The notes: generated from the letters alone by a model not told the origin. Shown: positions 35,526-48,541, counted from the first letter of the stretch. The stretch: 64,000 bases of DNA from Laccaria trichodermophora (GCA_018417955.1 JACTVC010000009.1:992001-1056000); one strand, 5' to 3'. Made by a program: numbers and translations.

Positions 35526-36397
35526 CTAATACCCGCCACCTCCTCCTCCACCTTGATAGCCGCCTGTATTTTGTATTAGACACACTCCTTGTGTAGATTT
35601 ATCTTGTGCTCACCGTATCCGCCTTGACTGTAGCCACCCTGTTGGCCGCCATAGCCGCCGCCGCCTTGTTGTCCATAGCCACCGCCTTGCCCGCCATAGC
35701 CGCCGCCGCCAGAATAGCCGCCTCCTGAACCTCCTGAATTCACTTGGTAAATTATTTGTGGCCCGTTAAACCACACTTACCGCCATAGCCACCTCCGCCA
35801 CCACCAGAATATCCTGTGCGCTGAAATCAGAAGCTTAAACGTGGAAAATGCTTCAGATACAGACCTCCGCCTCCACCTCCGCCTCCACCCCTGGCGTTAG
35901 CAAGATTGACCTTGATGCGTCGCCCATCAAGTTCCTGTTCATTCAAACCACCGATCGCAGCATCGGCCTCCTGGCCGGAGCTGAACGTCACAAATCCAAA
36001 TCCACGGGACCGACCAGTATCGCGGTCGCGCATGACGATGGACTAGACGAGTATCAGCTTATTCCTCTTACATGCGCAGAGCCAATGGCCCAGGCATCGT
36101 CCAGTAAGATATAATAGCGCACATCAAGAACCTGGCCGAATTCGGAAAATGCCTATAATTTGAATCATATTCGATAAGACAACACGAACAACACAAGAGG
36201 CAATGAGATTCCAGGTATGCAGCCCAGGTATTATACTGACTTGGCGAAGCGTGTCATCCGTCGTGTTCCAACTCAAATTGCTACACCAAGTATCAAATAA
36301 CTATTAGTTGGGCTCCTCCCATCGATGATCAGGAGAAGCACTTGAGGAACACCGATACGAAGGCACAGACTGACCCAACATAAACTTTTGCAGACAT
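35526..36397 (-). CDS. Glycine-rich RNA-binding protein, single RRM
   Basis: Seven exons (36397-36375, 36280-36241, 36152-36123, 36042-35865, 35813-35781, 35733-35614, 35563-35526) encode 153 residues. The RRM is complete: RNP2 as VYVGNLSW near residue 5, [19 protein letters not shown]1 as [11 protein letters not shown] at about residue 45, and [13 protein letters not shown]. The tail is Gly/Tyr/Gln repeats ([20 protein letters not shown]) ending GGGGGGY. Such proteins bind RNA or act as RNA chaperones in stress and mRNA handling. The first three introns interrupt the RRM at early positions and are 80-94 nt, longer than the window average. The first exon is 23 nt. Confidence 0.92.
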
Positions 36398-37107
36398 GGC
36401 TAATACAATAGCAGAACCTGTAACACGAGACCTGAACGAAACCGAGACCGAAACTCAGGACGAAGGACAGTGGAGGTTGAAAAGAAGGAAGGAAGGAGGC
36501 TTTCCCGATCACAAGGGTCTTATATATACCCTCCATCCCAGATTCGCACTCCGATGTATACACCTGTAAACATTAAGGTTCAGGAGTTTGAAACTGCAGA
36601 TTATCTTGCCCTCCACTTGCCTTGGACCTTGAAATGTTCACAGAAGGTGTATTTATACATGAAATTCATCATTTAAAATTTTCGGAGAGAGACTCAACAA
36701 TTTGTGTTGTGGGGACATGACTTTGTGCTTTTTTGATCACACCAGACAAACAAAGGTCATGGAATGTTCCCTCAGATCTCTCCAGATCGGCACAGTTTAT
36801 TCTCATCAAATGATATGTGAATGTTGAACTCATTTTTTTAGAGAGCGAGATGAGGTGTTGTTTGCAGGAAGAGCGCTCACAAACAGCCTGACAGGGGTTT
36901 CAATCCGGGATATACATGGACGAGCAAAATTTAGATTGAGTTGTCGGATTTGAGAAGTGGTCTGTCACAATTCGTACAAAGTCTCAGACCTTGAACAAAC
37001 ATATATGCAATGTAGATGAGTAGTACTTGGTAGCAACTTGGTAGAACGGACAGCCGACTATTTAATCGTAAAATTCGTCATAACGGTCATGAAAATCGTA
37101 TCCCAGC
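36398..37107. other. Intergenic region with the RRM gene promoter
   Basis: 710 bp between the RRM gene start and the end of the ABC transporter gene. It includes a TATATATA stretch at 36519-36526, about 120 bp upstream of the RRM start codon, which could be a core promoter element. No coding frame or RNA gene is supported. Confidence 0.45.
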
Positions 37108-40100
37108 TCATAATCCACCTTTTTTACTCTTCTCCTTCTTCTTCAGCCAACCTTTGTCATCACCTTTGATGCTGCCAGCAGGACTCTCATGAGCGCTCCT
37201 GCTACTCTCACCACGTGTTCCCTCATCGGTAGACACCCTCGGAGACTGATCCCGCTTCAACCCAGGGATGATCGAGCTTGGCAAGATAGATGAGCTCTGA
37301 CGGCGAGTTGTAAGTGAGATCCTTCGCGCCAGTCGCTGGAAATTCTGGGATGAGATGCGCTTTCGCTTGGGTTCGGCGTCTACATCCGGTGTTCCGGTAC
37401 GAGAGGGCTGAGAGAGAACATCGGCTCCGAATGTTACACCAGGCGTGGGAGATATCACCCGCTCTGGCTGACGTTCGGTGGTTTCCGATGTAGCCTCTGT
37501 AGGAAATTGAACCACCTGTGAGGAAACGGGTGTAACGGGTATCGGACTTGCAATGGGAACTGAAGTTGATCTGGGAACATCCACTGTTTCTACAGCCACA
37601 GAATCCAGTAAAGGCTCAGAAGAAGGAAAGGCTACCACGGAGGAAGGGAAGGCCACGGGGGTAGAGGCGGCCAGTGCGGAAAGATCGAGTTCTTCCAGTT
37701 TAGGCGGGTTTGTGTTATCTGTTGACTCTTCCTGAGCAATGCTAACGGGGAGGTCGCTCAACGGATCCAACACATCGTCCACCAATGCAGGACCTGCAAT
37801 AACAATAGGATCCTCCGGTGAGACTTCGTCATTAATATCCGTGGTTTCAACATCGTAAGCAGACGCCTCCTTCTTCACACTACTTTCATCGATGGAGACA
37901 GGAGGATCCTCAGTAGAAGAAACCTGATCGGCCCACATCGAAGCGAATATTCCATCGAGAGCCATCAGCTCTTTGTGTGTGCCCTGTTCGACGATATGGC
38001 CATCCTTGAGGACCAAAATTCTGCGTTGTTGTGGGTAAAACAACCAGCCGATTACACAAAACATAAAACTTACAAGTCTGCAGAAGCAATGGTCTATCAA
38101 AATATTCAGTGAGAAATAGCAGTATACAATGGATGAGACTAACGGAGAGGCGGTGGGCAATCGACAATGAAGACCTTCCCTTCATGAGATTCTGAAGAGC
38201 TTTCTGGATATCTTTCTCTGTAGAGGTATCCAGTGCGCTAGGTATGATGAAGTCACGGTGACTGGTCAGAAAGAAAACTGGAGATAACGTACCTTGTAGC
38301 CTCATCCAGAAGTAGGATTGGAGGATTTTTCAATAGAGTCCTCGCAATCGCAACTCTCTGCTTCTCTCCACCACTCAACCTTACACCACGCTCGCCGACT
38401 TTCGTGGCGTATCCTACGTTTCGATATAAGTAATCGTGCAACGTACGCACAAATCTCAAATTACCATCTGGGAAGCTCATGATGCGTTCGTGCATCTGGG
38501 CAGACCTCGCGGCTGCTTCGATCTCTTCTTCGGAGGAACCGAACTTTCCATATCTTTGCAAATGATGAACATCAGGGGCATACTTGTCAATTAAGAGGCT
38601 GACATACCCAATATTGTACGCAATGCTCGAGTTGAATAAAACGGAGTCTTGTGGCACCACACCAATCGCTTGGCGCAAACTTTTCTGTGTCACGTCCCTT
38701 ATATCCTGACCATCAATCAAGATCCTTCCACCTCCATCCTGAAGGTCGTAAAATCGATAGAGCAAGCGTAAGATGGTCGACTTGCCAGCCCCCGACTCGC
38801 CTACCAGAGCCACTGAAGAACCTTTAGGAACCTTGAATGACACTCCGTTTAGCGCCGTTGTTCGAAAGTCGTACGAAAAGTTAACGTTTTCTTCAAACAC
38901 CGACCTGAGCATTTCTAGAAACAACGAGTGGAAGATTCACACACCAAACTCTATTTCTCCAGCAGTGACCATGAGTTCTGGCGCGTTAGGCTTGTCGTTA
39001 ACCTCCGTTGGTTCATTTAATAAGGCCAAAAGACGTTCCGTGTCGACAAGCGACTGGTTTACTGATCGATAGATGTAGCCCAGCTGATTTAAGGGTGTAT
39101 ACAACTAGTCCCAGGTCAGCCCACGAAAGACAGGATCTAGTAGAAGATACCAACCTGCGCAAGATAGGTGATAAATATCACAAATTTGCTAGCGTGGGGT
39201 TCTCCCTTGGCGATGATCCCACGAACGACAATTAAAGATCCAATCAATAGACCGAGGGTCTACAAAATAGGCAAGTGAGTCGAAGACTGGCGCGACCCAA
39301 GCAAGATACTCACGGTGATGGAATTCTGGACCAAATTCAAGAGGTTCAAGGAGACTGGGTTGACGGACATCAGCACGCTGACCACGTGGCAAGCCGTCAT
39401 ACGTACCGATAACCTTATATTCTAGAGCCTGATATTCTCGAATAGCTTCCCTGTATCGGCCTCCTTCGTGTTCTTCTCCCCCGAAGTACTTGACTGTCTC
39501 GTAATTAAGAAGACAGTCAGTGTGGATTCCGCGAGTCAACTGATGTACAGGAATGAGACCATGCGATGGCAGCAATAGATAGAAACGTACGACATCACGA
39601 TCATTCATCTGGCGTCTGAGCCTGGTTCTCCACTGAGTAAGAATAACGCTTGCCGCAACTAGTGAATCACGGAGATAGAGTTAAGAGGTATTTCTCCATG
39701 AAAGCAGGAAGAGATTTACCATATGCAAACATGACGATGAAAATCACGCATGCGAGGGTCCAATCGAAGATAATACAAAAGGCAACGAGAGCCACTAATA
39801 TGTCAACAAAAGTCGGAGCAATGTTGAATAAGAGGAGCTGCCTGTCGTCAATTAAGAGAGCCAATGTGATCTGAGTAAAAAGCACCTCAAATGTGTGATT
39901 GATGGCGGCACCACGGTCAAGAACACGCAAAATTTCTCCAGTCTTACGGCGAGTGTGCCAGGCGAAAGAAAGATTCAGCAGATGGTCGAAGGATAGCCGG
40001 GACATTTCTAAAAACAAGTCTGTCTGAGAAAGGGAGATTTCATGGTGAAGGAGTCTGACCGCTGTCGGAATATTGCATCACTGGGGCCCAAAGACACTGT

Positions 40101-41413
40101 ATTCCAAGAAATTGAGATGAGAAAATACCAATGTTACAGACATAATAACGTACGTCACGAATCGCAGCTAACCCGCCACTTCCTTGTAAGAATCGGAGGC
40201 CGACATACCCAAACAAGAGTGGCCAAGGGGATCTCTTCGATTGACCTTCAAGAACACTGACAAGTTCACCAAGAACAAGCGGCATGACGGGGTTAATGAC
40301 GCGGCCAAGCACCAGAATGAAGATGCACAACATCTACCTTGATTGTCAAGACCGTTGACAACAACAAAGAAAGGTTCTACATACGGCAAGCAATTGGAGG
40401 TATCCATTGTTGTGTGGCCACAAATAGGGTGAGAGCCGACGAATGCGTTTCCAAAGTTCTGTCCAAGTTGGCTCATGCGAAATTTCTGATTTGACATCAG
40501 ACTGGGGAGAGTAAGCTCAAGGAATTACATGGGTATCCGACCTGCATACCTTGGAATCTGGACCAGTAGACAAGGCAGGGGTAGCTGCTCGAGTTGCTGG
40601 AGCCGATCGCTGCAAATTCGAGCGTGTATCACGGAAAGTGCCATATTTACTTGATGTATCCCCGACGAGTCCAGCAACAGGAGACAGACCAGTTGATGGC
40701 TGACCATTTGATTCAGGAGGCAAAAGAAACGAAGATGCAGTCGCTCCTAACCCAGGAACGTCCTCTTCTGTTTGTACAGAGGTGTACACAATGCGAGGTG
40801 ACACAAGGGATGCGAACAGCGATACGAGGAGCAACACACGAAAGGCAGGAAAGGCGACATGAAGCAAAGCGGGAATTGCAATCGAAGGTTTTTCCGGAAT
40901 ATGAGGCGGTGCTGGAAGAGGGAGAATCAGCTCGTTGAAATGAAAATTTAGAGTGCCTATCATACCATTCTGTAAGCGAAAGCCAAGGATTACAACAAGG
41001 ATAATGTCAAAAACCAAAGCCGCGCCAATGACAACCTTTATCCTTCTCAAAGACCAGACTGAAGTTCCATGGATGTCCTTCCATGCTCCCAGTGCGGCCA
41101 AACCTGAAAACGCGGCAAGGCCTACAACGGTATTGATTGGAATACCTGTGTGGTGGGGCCATTGCTTGTCAATGAGGGTGTAAACAACGAAAGTGAGCCC
41201 GTCTAAAAGGAAAGTAAAAGAGAGAAGGGTCAATAGCAGGAGAATAGAAGCCCGGCGAGGAACGGTATTGGCGACGATGACAGAAGTGATGGGTGAGGGA
41301 GATGTAAGAGATGGGGCATGTGAGAAGAAAAGAGATACAGCAGCGATGAAAACGACTGCTGGGGAGAGGACTCGTAAGACAAAGACAGGGAAGGCGAGGT
41401 CAGCGAGAAACAT
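37108..41413 (-). CDS. Half-size ABC transporter, HMT1/ABCB6 type (heavy-metal tolerance)
   Basis: Eighteen exons (41413-40966, 40911-40550, 40501-40385, 40333-40154, 40096-40060, 40007-39886, 39837-39720, 39658-39591, 39539-39407, 39354-39314, 39259-39155, 39104-38945, 38890-38608, 38553-38465, 38413-38293, 38237-38144, 38093-38074, 38020-37108) give 1136 residues. An N-terminal multi-helix domain precedes the ABC membrane domain ([20 protein letters not shown]) with [20 protein letters not shown]. The nucleotide-binding domain has GESGAGKST near residue 661, LSGGEKQR near 768 and [12 protein letters not shown]. This is the vacuolar HMT1/ABCB6 pattern, transporting phytochelatin- or glutathione-type conjugates. 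A disordered tail of about 290 residues follows the NBD. Confidence 0.9.
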
Positions 41414-41578
41414 GACTGCCGTCACCGTCGCTTCCAAGCCGCTGAAGAAGAGGAAGAAAGCAATTTGTTTTGTACTGGTACCACCACGTGTTTCTGATGT
41501 AATCCACTACAACACTCTACAACTTGTCCAAAAAATATCAGAAACAGCGACACAAAATTGATAGAAATTCCTACTTCG

Positions 41579-41854
41579 TCAAAGACCATCCAATAAACCT
41601 TCGAGCTTGTTTCTAACCACCTCTACCTTTTCCCCCTGATTGTCAACTCCTCCAGAGTCATGTAATCTCAATACCCTCCGACAAATGTGAATAAACTCGC
41701 GAGATCCATCAAATGTGTTAGACGGGTGAGGACTGGACTGCGTGTCTTCCCGGGCCAGAATTGAAACTACATCCAAATCAGAAGCGCGGAGGAGAGCCAA
41801 ATCGCGGAGGGTATCGGCCAATGGAAGCCTAATATCTTTCGCTTTCGAAGACAT
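41579..41854 (-). CDS. Small unknown protein, 91 residues
   Basis: A single-exon frame starts at the ATG at 41854 (MSSKAKDIRLPLADTLRDLALLRAS) and ends at 41579. Leu-rich amphipathic helices run through it, with an AREDTQSSPHPSNTFDGSREFI middle and a VEVVRNKLEGLLDG end. Charge and helix patterns look like a small subunit of a complex, and the frame has codon use like its neighbours. The frame is open further upstream to 41929, but the earlier ATG gives a hydrophobic leader unlike the rest. No family is recognised. It lies 165 bp upstream of the ABC transporter start on the same strand. Confidence 0.55.
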   Translation of the reverse strand: MSSKAKDIRLPLADTLRDLALLRASDLDVVSILAREDTQSSPHPSNTFDGSREFIHICRRVLRLHDSGGVDNQGEKVEVVRNKLEGLLDGL

Positions 41855-41995
41855 ACTTGGAGAAATACTTAAGAATATGCAAGCCCAGGCCTTTGACTGT
41901 TCGAATTTGAACTCCGCTACCACACACAAACTACAACTTCTGAATATAAACTGCCAGCCCTATGATTTTCCTGTAAAGTATATGACATATGTTGG

Positions 41996-44025
41996 TTAAC
42001 GAGATGGCGACGACTGAGGATATGTAAAAAGGTCCATAGCGTCGTCTGATGGTAAGTGGTCTTGTCTTGACAAGATAGGGCATGATGGAGGTCGATATTT
42101 ATCATTGCGCATTGTAGTCCTCGTTCGGATTGAATCTCTTCTCGTTGGCTTTCGATGAAGGTTGGCCCTCTTCGTAAATGCATCCGCCAGAAGAGAGGAG
42201 AAATTATGAGACGGCGATTGTGTAGCTGTCAAAGCATGAACACCAAGAGGCAGATGAACCAACCGCTTAGGATTGACGCTTGAGCGGACCTCTTTTACTG
42301 TGCAGCTGGCATCCACTGCCATTCTGCGTCTCTTTTTGGGAGGGGATCGAGTATCGCGTTTGCGCATCCAACAGCCAATCGCGGACTCCCACTCCCAGTG
42401 ACAGTTCAACATGACGGGTGTCAAGCTTTCTGGTCTCCCCTCCTCCAGTTGGATCGGATTTAGAGGCAGCGATTGAGAACCCATCGCTAGGGAGGGGTTG
42501 GGGCCGCCGAAACACCGGCTCTCAGCTTCATCAACAATATGAATCAACCGCTGGCGGTAATCTTCCAAGCGCGCAGGCTTAATCTTGCTTATAGCGATAT
42601 CATCAGGTCCTGGTCGTTCAAGATGGCGCAACGCACAAGCCCACAAGGATGCCTCCAGATGCAAAAGGCCACTAGAACGCAATGCCGAAGCATATCTGTG
42701 TACCATCTTGTGACAATCGCGAAGGTCACCGCTGGAGTAGACCGAATGAATGAGATGAGAGTATGCTGTTGTTTCCGGTACTAATCGCCGAAGGCTTTGC
42801 ACAACTCTTCCTGTGTGAACTGACGTCGGAAAGAACACCAGCCACTGAGTCGATATTTTTACGACGAAGGTTGAGAGATTCAATGTAGAAATTCCAAGAG
42901 CTTGTGTCGGTATCAAGAGGGAGCAAATGACGGCAATCAACTCTGAAAGAGAAAGGCAGTCCTCCAGCGCAACGTTTACACGATCCAAAGGAAAATAGCC
43001 TTTGGACAAAACGTTCACCCATCCGCATAGACTTTTGAGTAGTCCCTCGACCTTTAGCGTGTCCTCATTCCCCTGATCGCATACCCGAACTTGTCGTGAA
43101 ATGAAGTCCACAAGAGCAGTTGCCAAGTCCAGGAACGAGTGAAAATGAGTTTTACAGGCTGCTTTGCCATATACTTCAACTGCTTTCGATGCCCATGCGT
43201 GTGCGCTCGTTACAGTGCCCAATGCAGTGAGCAGAGCACTAGTAAACTGGTACTTCGAGAAGCCAGCGCAGGTCCATTGACCCTCAATATCCAGTAAGAA
43301 GGAAGAATGCAGAGGATGACACAGGGGCGGAATAGCTGGCGTTGGGCGGACGGCACAAAGCAAGAGAGCTTGAAGGAGAGCTTGTGCATTGTGAGCAAGT
43401 CGGTGACTCAAGCAGAGATCGAGCAAAATGCGAAGCAACGTTGGGTGATGAGGGCATGACGCTAGAACGATTTCTACAGCGTGCGAGGCAAGAGTCCATC
43501 TGCATCGCGGACGAGTGGTAATCAGTAGACATTGTATGTTTTGAGGTTGCTAAATTCTCACCCGCGGTATTGCATAGGGACAGCTTCATAAATTTCATTG
43601 GCCTCGTCAGCATCATAGTCTATATTTTGCCCAACAACTACAGAGCAGATGGCAACAAGACTCGCAGAGGTTGGGAATTCTGTTGGTGCTGGCAAAATGT
43701 TGGGCATCTTGAAGAGAATATCCCTGAAAGAATCGCGTATGGCATAAATCTTGCGAGAGAGATCCAAAAGGTCAAGTGCATGCTTCTCGAAATGGATTCG
43801 GATACCGAGCTTATCTGGTGGGTGTAAGATCGAGAGCAGTGGGACATCAACGTGAACTGGATCCCTAGTAGAGTATGTGTGCAGAGGTGGTGGTAGATTT
43901 TGAGACTTTGCGAATGCAACGCATCTATTCCGCAGAGGTCTGAGTAGACGATTTATGGTGGTTGTGGTGAGAGTAAAGTCTACCATAGTGGCTGGTTGAA
44001 TACGACTCCCAGAGTGGCATGCCAT
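41996..44025 (-). CDS. Unknown helical protein, 655 residues
   Basis: Two exons, 44025-43562 and 43499-41996, with a 62-nt intron. The protein is mostly helical with Cys, His and Leu-rich stretches (LLRILLDLCLSHRLAHNAQA, HSFLDLATALVDFI, VYSSGDLRDCHKMVHRYASA), recalling alpha-solenoid subunits. A late basic stretch (SPPKKRRRMAVD) is a classic nuclear localisation signal. No named family is recognised. The start may be the ATG at 44025 or the in-frame one at 43986 (MVDFTLTTTTINRLL). It is divergent from the NAD kinase gene, with 148 bp between the outer start codons. A nuclear role is inference from the signal alone. Confidence 0.7.
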
Positions 44026-44073
44026 GCAGTCTCCGGCCCGTCAGATCCGTCGTTCATTCACATTGCTTGGACA

Positions 44074-44108
44074 ACGACGGCGACGGCAACAGCGACGGCG
44101 ACAGCAAC
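44074..44108. repeat. Imperfect ACG/GGC/AAC triplet repeat in NAD kinase leader
   Basis: A run of GACGGC and AACAGC triplets sits 65-100 bp upstream of the NAD kinase start codon, inside the divergent promoter or 5' UTR. Confidence 0.7.
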
Positions 44109-44173
44109 ATTTAAGGCCTTTCATGCATCAAATCATCTAAAAGAACTCTCGCAACACACCTTGTGCTTCAACA

Positions 44174-47005
44174 ATGGCAGGCCTTCTCTCTCCCGATACC
44201 GACACCTTCTCTACTCCACCAACTATGCCGGGTTTATGCACAATCAGACCCTCTCTTTCAAGACGCAGCAGCAGGCCGACCTCACTTCACATCGATCGCT
44301 CTCAAAAACCAGATATCGAATTGGAGACGACCCCTGATTTATCAAAGTCAAAGGCCAATGACTCGCTCGCTCCCCCTTCCATCGTTCAAGATCTGACCGT
44401 TACCTCTAACCGGCCATCAGCTCATAATCCCCAGCACCAGCAGCACCACCAACCCGTTAATTCACCCTGCTTCGTGCATTCCCATCTTGATAAGGGCGCA
44501 TCTCTCACAGATTGGCTGAGGAATAAGCAGCATGCTATGAATGGCTCTGATCTTGGTGTCGCAAAGTCTTTGCAACATCAAACTGGGCCTAACCTTCAAC
44601 ACCGTGACACGGATCCTGCTTACTCTGCCCGGACTTCTGCTGTCGACAGTGATGGTGACGACGATCGTACTGAAGACGGTTTTGCGGGGAGTTTAACAAA
44701 GCAGCTTGCAGAAACGGCCGTTGGCGTCAGGGAAATGAGTAAACAACTTGGTGCGCCTATCATTATGTTGTCCCAACGCCTAGTCAAGTGTAATCAATCT
44801 TAGGCCGAGCAAGAGTTCAACTTAACATTCAGAATGTTCTGATTGTGACGAAAGCCCGAGATAATAGACTCATTAAACTTACTCGAGAGCTTGCGCTTTA
44901 TCTCATGCTAAAACAGAGCCGGGATCAACGAGGGCTAGTCGTGTGTGTTTATTTTTCTTGCGACACATCAGCATCTAAACACGTTCTCGTCAGATATGTT
45001 GATAACCAACTCCGCCACTCAAAGCGTTTCGATGCCGAAGGTATTCAGCAAGATCATCCAGAGCTTTTTGTCCCATTTCCCCAACGTCGCTCCTCCAGCG
45101 ACCACTCTTTGTCGTCTCTAGGGTCAGGGTTCACGCATAAGGAGAAATATCAGGATGAAGGTCAGCTCCGATACTGGACGAGCCGCATGTGTAGTCGTAG
45201 TCCTCATCTCTTTGATTTTGTTGTGACGGTAAGCAGATCATACTCCTGATTTGAGTCGTTTAATTCGTCTCCTTCAGCTCGGAGGAGACGGGACTGTGCT
45301 CTTTACATCCTGGTTGTTCCAACGCATCGTTCCCCCTGTACTCCCATTTGCGCTAGGATCACTTGGGTTCCTTACCAATTTCGACTTTTCCGACCATCAG
45401 GCCGTCATGGATTCTGCATTGGACAATGGCATTCGCGTTAATTTGAGAATGCGCTTTACATGTACTGTGTATCGAGCAGTCGCCAACGAAAAGGGGAAAT
45501 CACGGAAAGCAGTGAAGAAGGGGGAGACGGGCGAAATCATGATGAAGAATATCGAGAAAGGAGGATGGGAAGCCCTCGAAGGCGGTTGGACAGGGGGGTT
45601 CGCTCTTGATGGCAAATGCAGCTCCAGGGATCGGGAAATTATGTGTTTCAGCACAAGACCTGTCGAAACATTTGAGGTTTTGAATGACCTTGTTGTCGAT
45701 CGTGGTCCGAGTCCCTATGTCAGCCTCCTTGAACTCTTTGGTAACGTTGTAGTTTCCTTTTAGTTCTATTCTAGTGTGGCTCATTGACACTCGCAGGAGA
45801 TGAACATCATATGACGACGGTTCAAGCGGATGGCCTCACTGTTTCAACACCAACAGGCTCCACTGCATATTCGGTACGTTTTCTCTCCTAAATATTGGCA
45901 TTTTCAAACATTTTACAATCAAGCTGTCTGCTGGTGGATCGTTGGTACATCCGGAAATACCGGCCTTACTGATAACACCTATATGTCCGCATACGCTCTC
46001 CTTCCGGCCAATGCTCTTGCCTGATAGCATGGAATTGCGCATATGTGTACCTTACAACTCGCGGAGTACTGCCTGGGCCTCTTTTGACGGCCGTGGTCGT
46101 GTCGAACTTCAACGTGAGAATGATTTGTGATGGATCTTTACAATCGTCTGATTACTGCCTTTTTTCTCTTTCTCTATTTAGAGGGGGATCATATCAAAGT
46201 CACCGCATCTAAATATCCTTTCCCAACAGTTTGCGCCGATAAACAGTCGACAGACTGGTTCCATGCGATATCAAGAACTTTAAAATGGAACGAGCGGGAA
46301 CGGCAAAAATCATTTGTCGTCGTCGAGGAAGGTCCAGCCAAAAGGAAGAATCGTGACCAACGAAGCACACCAACAGCGGAACACTTGAAAGTGGCGACTC
46401 CTCAATCTGCCGATGAGTCTCCAGCAGATGAAGAGGAGGATGAGGTTTCCGATGAAGATGACAAATTTGATATTGACGATTCCTCGGTTGAGGCGGATTC
46501 TGCGTCTGAAGCCAGCCGGGACGAGCCGCTTGGCCGTGGAGTCGCCCCAAACACAGAAAGAATTCCTTCTTCGCCCTTCGCTCGGAAAATGAGGTCCAAA
46601 TCTCGATCTCGTTCGCGCGCGTCTGTTTCTCGCCCTTATCATTCTGGGGTAGATTCTCCCAGCCGGTTTGCAAGCCCGCAACCACATTTGACTCGTCATG
46701 TTGGGTTTGAGCTGCCAAAGTCTTCTTCGGCCGACTCTTCTCCTTTGTCTAATTCAGGCTTACTGGCTGCTCAACAAGGTTTCCGAGATGAACTACTTTC
46801 CACTAGGCAGAGCGGGAAAAGCGGGATTCCGAAAGATCGTGGCGCAGACACAGAGGCTGCAAAGACGCCAACAAATGCATCATTGGCGTATGGCAGGGGA
46901 AGAGGTCATTCTCGAACGCGATCCGCCGAGCACCATGCCCGTCGAGCTTTTGCTGTTTGGGGTCACGATGACAGCGACAGTAATGCTAGTGAATCTGACG
47001 CCTAA
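44174..47005 (+). CDS. NAD kinase with long disordered termini
   Basis: Seven exons (44174-44750, 44804-44942, 44994-45228, 45278-45740, 45797-45873, 45924-46113, 46182-47005) give 834 residues. The kinase core spans about residues 195-600. [13 protein letters not shown] starts the fold, the nucleotide motif LGGDGTVLF is near residue 318, then [16 protein letters not shown]. The second substrate motif, [16 protein letters not shown], is near 490 and [21 protein letters not shown] follows. It phosphorylates NAD to NADP in the cytosol. The N-terminal 190 residues and the C-terminal 230 are low complexity; the tail is acidic, then Arg/Ser-rich ([15 protein letters not shown]), so the enzyme is much longer than the catalytic fold needs. 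Introns are 49-68 nt. Confidence 0.92.
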
Positions 47006-47175
47006 AACGACTTTACTCCTGTCACACTTTCGCTTTTCAAAATGTGGATTTTATTCTTATTCGGATCAACGTACTACCTGGGGGGATAAAGTTTGAACCA
47101 TTTACAACAGTGGCAAATCGAAAATTCGAAGCTGCCTTGTGAGCATAGTAACGCAGGTTTGTAGCCAAGGTCACC

Positions 47176-48541
47176 TCAGAAAAAGCTAGTACCTTGTACT
47201 ATAAACCACCCCAGTGCCCTGTATTCAGGTCTGTCTTCTGCAACTGCCCAAAGCCACATATTTAGTTGGGAAAGTGTAACTTCCTCAAGCCATGTGGGCA
47301 AATCCTTCCCTCCGTCGTGCAGCAAGTGAGCCGCATCAACAAGGAGTTCACATGCATCAACGGCCGCCGCACGTAAAGTGTATGCTTGGTTGAGATTGAG
47401 AACAGGACCCCCCCGGCAGATGGGGGTAGTGTCACTGTTCGCTGACGAGGCAGGGCCCAACAGAATCTTGAGGTTGTCCTCCGAACCGGCGCCAGGGAAC
47501 AAGCTAGCCAGTGATTGTGAGGATGAGATATTGATTACCCCGAGATGTATAAGCAAGGAGGGTAGAACATTATCAGCGAATACTGGAATCTGGGTTGATG
47601 AAGGAATGGGAAACGGAGGCGGGCACATGGAGCCAAAGCGAGCAGAGATCACATGAATTAAAAAAAGGGCTTTCTTGAAGCAATATATTTCTGCAAATGG
47701 TCAATATCCATAGCTCAATCGTGGGCCAAAGGTGGGGGTCACCTTGTCCGTCAACTTTTGACATATCTTGAAAGGCGGGAAAGGTGCGAATAAGCTGCAT
47801 GATCGAAATAACAATCAACGAGACGCATTTCGCCCCCAAACCTAGAGCACATACCCGTTCCAAAACAAAGTCGACATTAGCATTGGGTTGTGTAGGACCC
47901 CTTGAGGACTCTTTCAAAGTCTCTGCGACAAAAGCTCCAAGGTTGGGATATCCACTGCTCGCGAGGATGGTCCCAGTTTCGTTTAGGACTTTGACGATAA
48001 GTTGGACAAACCCGTACAGTGGTCCGCCAAGCTCGCCAATGGTCACACCAGGTATGGTGTCGTGGGGGCGTTCAACATGCAGAGGGATGGCTAACAGCTC
48101 AGCAATTTTAGAGTCATTTACAGCTTTCATTCCTTGAGCGGAGAGAAAGTCGCCTCGATCCGAGGAAGTGATGTAGAGGGAGAATACCAAGGCTCTGATC
48201 GAGTCCCAAGCGCCCCGTCCATTCTGAGCATGGAGTGGTATGCAGTAGCCCGAGCCGAAGTTGAGTAAAGCGAGGACAGAAATCAAGTTTAGTTCTTCGA
48301 GATGTGAGGAAAATCTGAGAGGAAGTGCTAGGCCACGGCCACTGTTTGAGTTTTTGAAAGAATGCTGGAATGCAGGAGATAAAAGCAGGGGTTGAGGGGA
48401 GATCTACAGGGTAGACATTGAATGGCCTAGACAGGTCACTGCTGGCGTTGGGCTTACTGTAATTCCAGCCGCCTGGCGTAAGTTTCGGGATGACTGGCGG
48501 ATGGCGGGGAGATATCCGCCAGTGGATGGAAAGGACAACAT
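47176..48541 (-). CDS. Queuosine 5'-phosphate N-glycosylase/hydrolase family (QNG1, DUF2419)
   Basis: Four exons (48541-48458, 48403-47855, 47794-47743, 47690-47176) encode 399 residues, a typical length. Family blocks: ALPLRFSSHLEELNLISVLA, LNFGSGYCIPLHAQNGRGAWD, IRALVFSLYI, PGVTIGELGGPLYGFVQLIV, GYPNLGAFVAETLKE and FADNVLPSLLIHLGV. Members release queuine from queuosine 5'-phosphate so it can be reused for tRNA wobble modification. The first exon (MLSFPSTGGYLPAIRQSSRN) was found by joining a 54-nt intron (48404-48457); this gives the N-terminal helix expected of the family. The start codon is only 42 bp from that of the divergent AIM41 gene. Confidence 0.88.

Noticed and set aside
38891..38944. 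A shorter intron ending at TTCTAG (38916-38944) in the ABC gene
   Set aside because: It would be only 29 nt and would insert eight residues into a conserved block; the acceptor at 38891 restores [13 protein letters not shown].
40594..41561. Plus-strand basic frames opposite the first exons of the ABC transporter
   Set aside because: They mirror hydrophobic membrane helices on the other strand; no domain or splice continuity.
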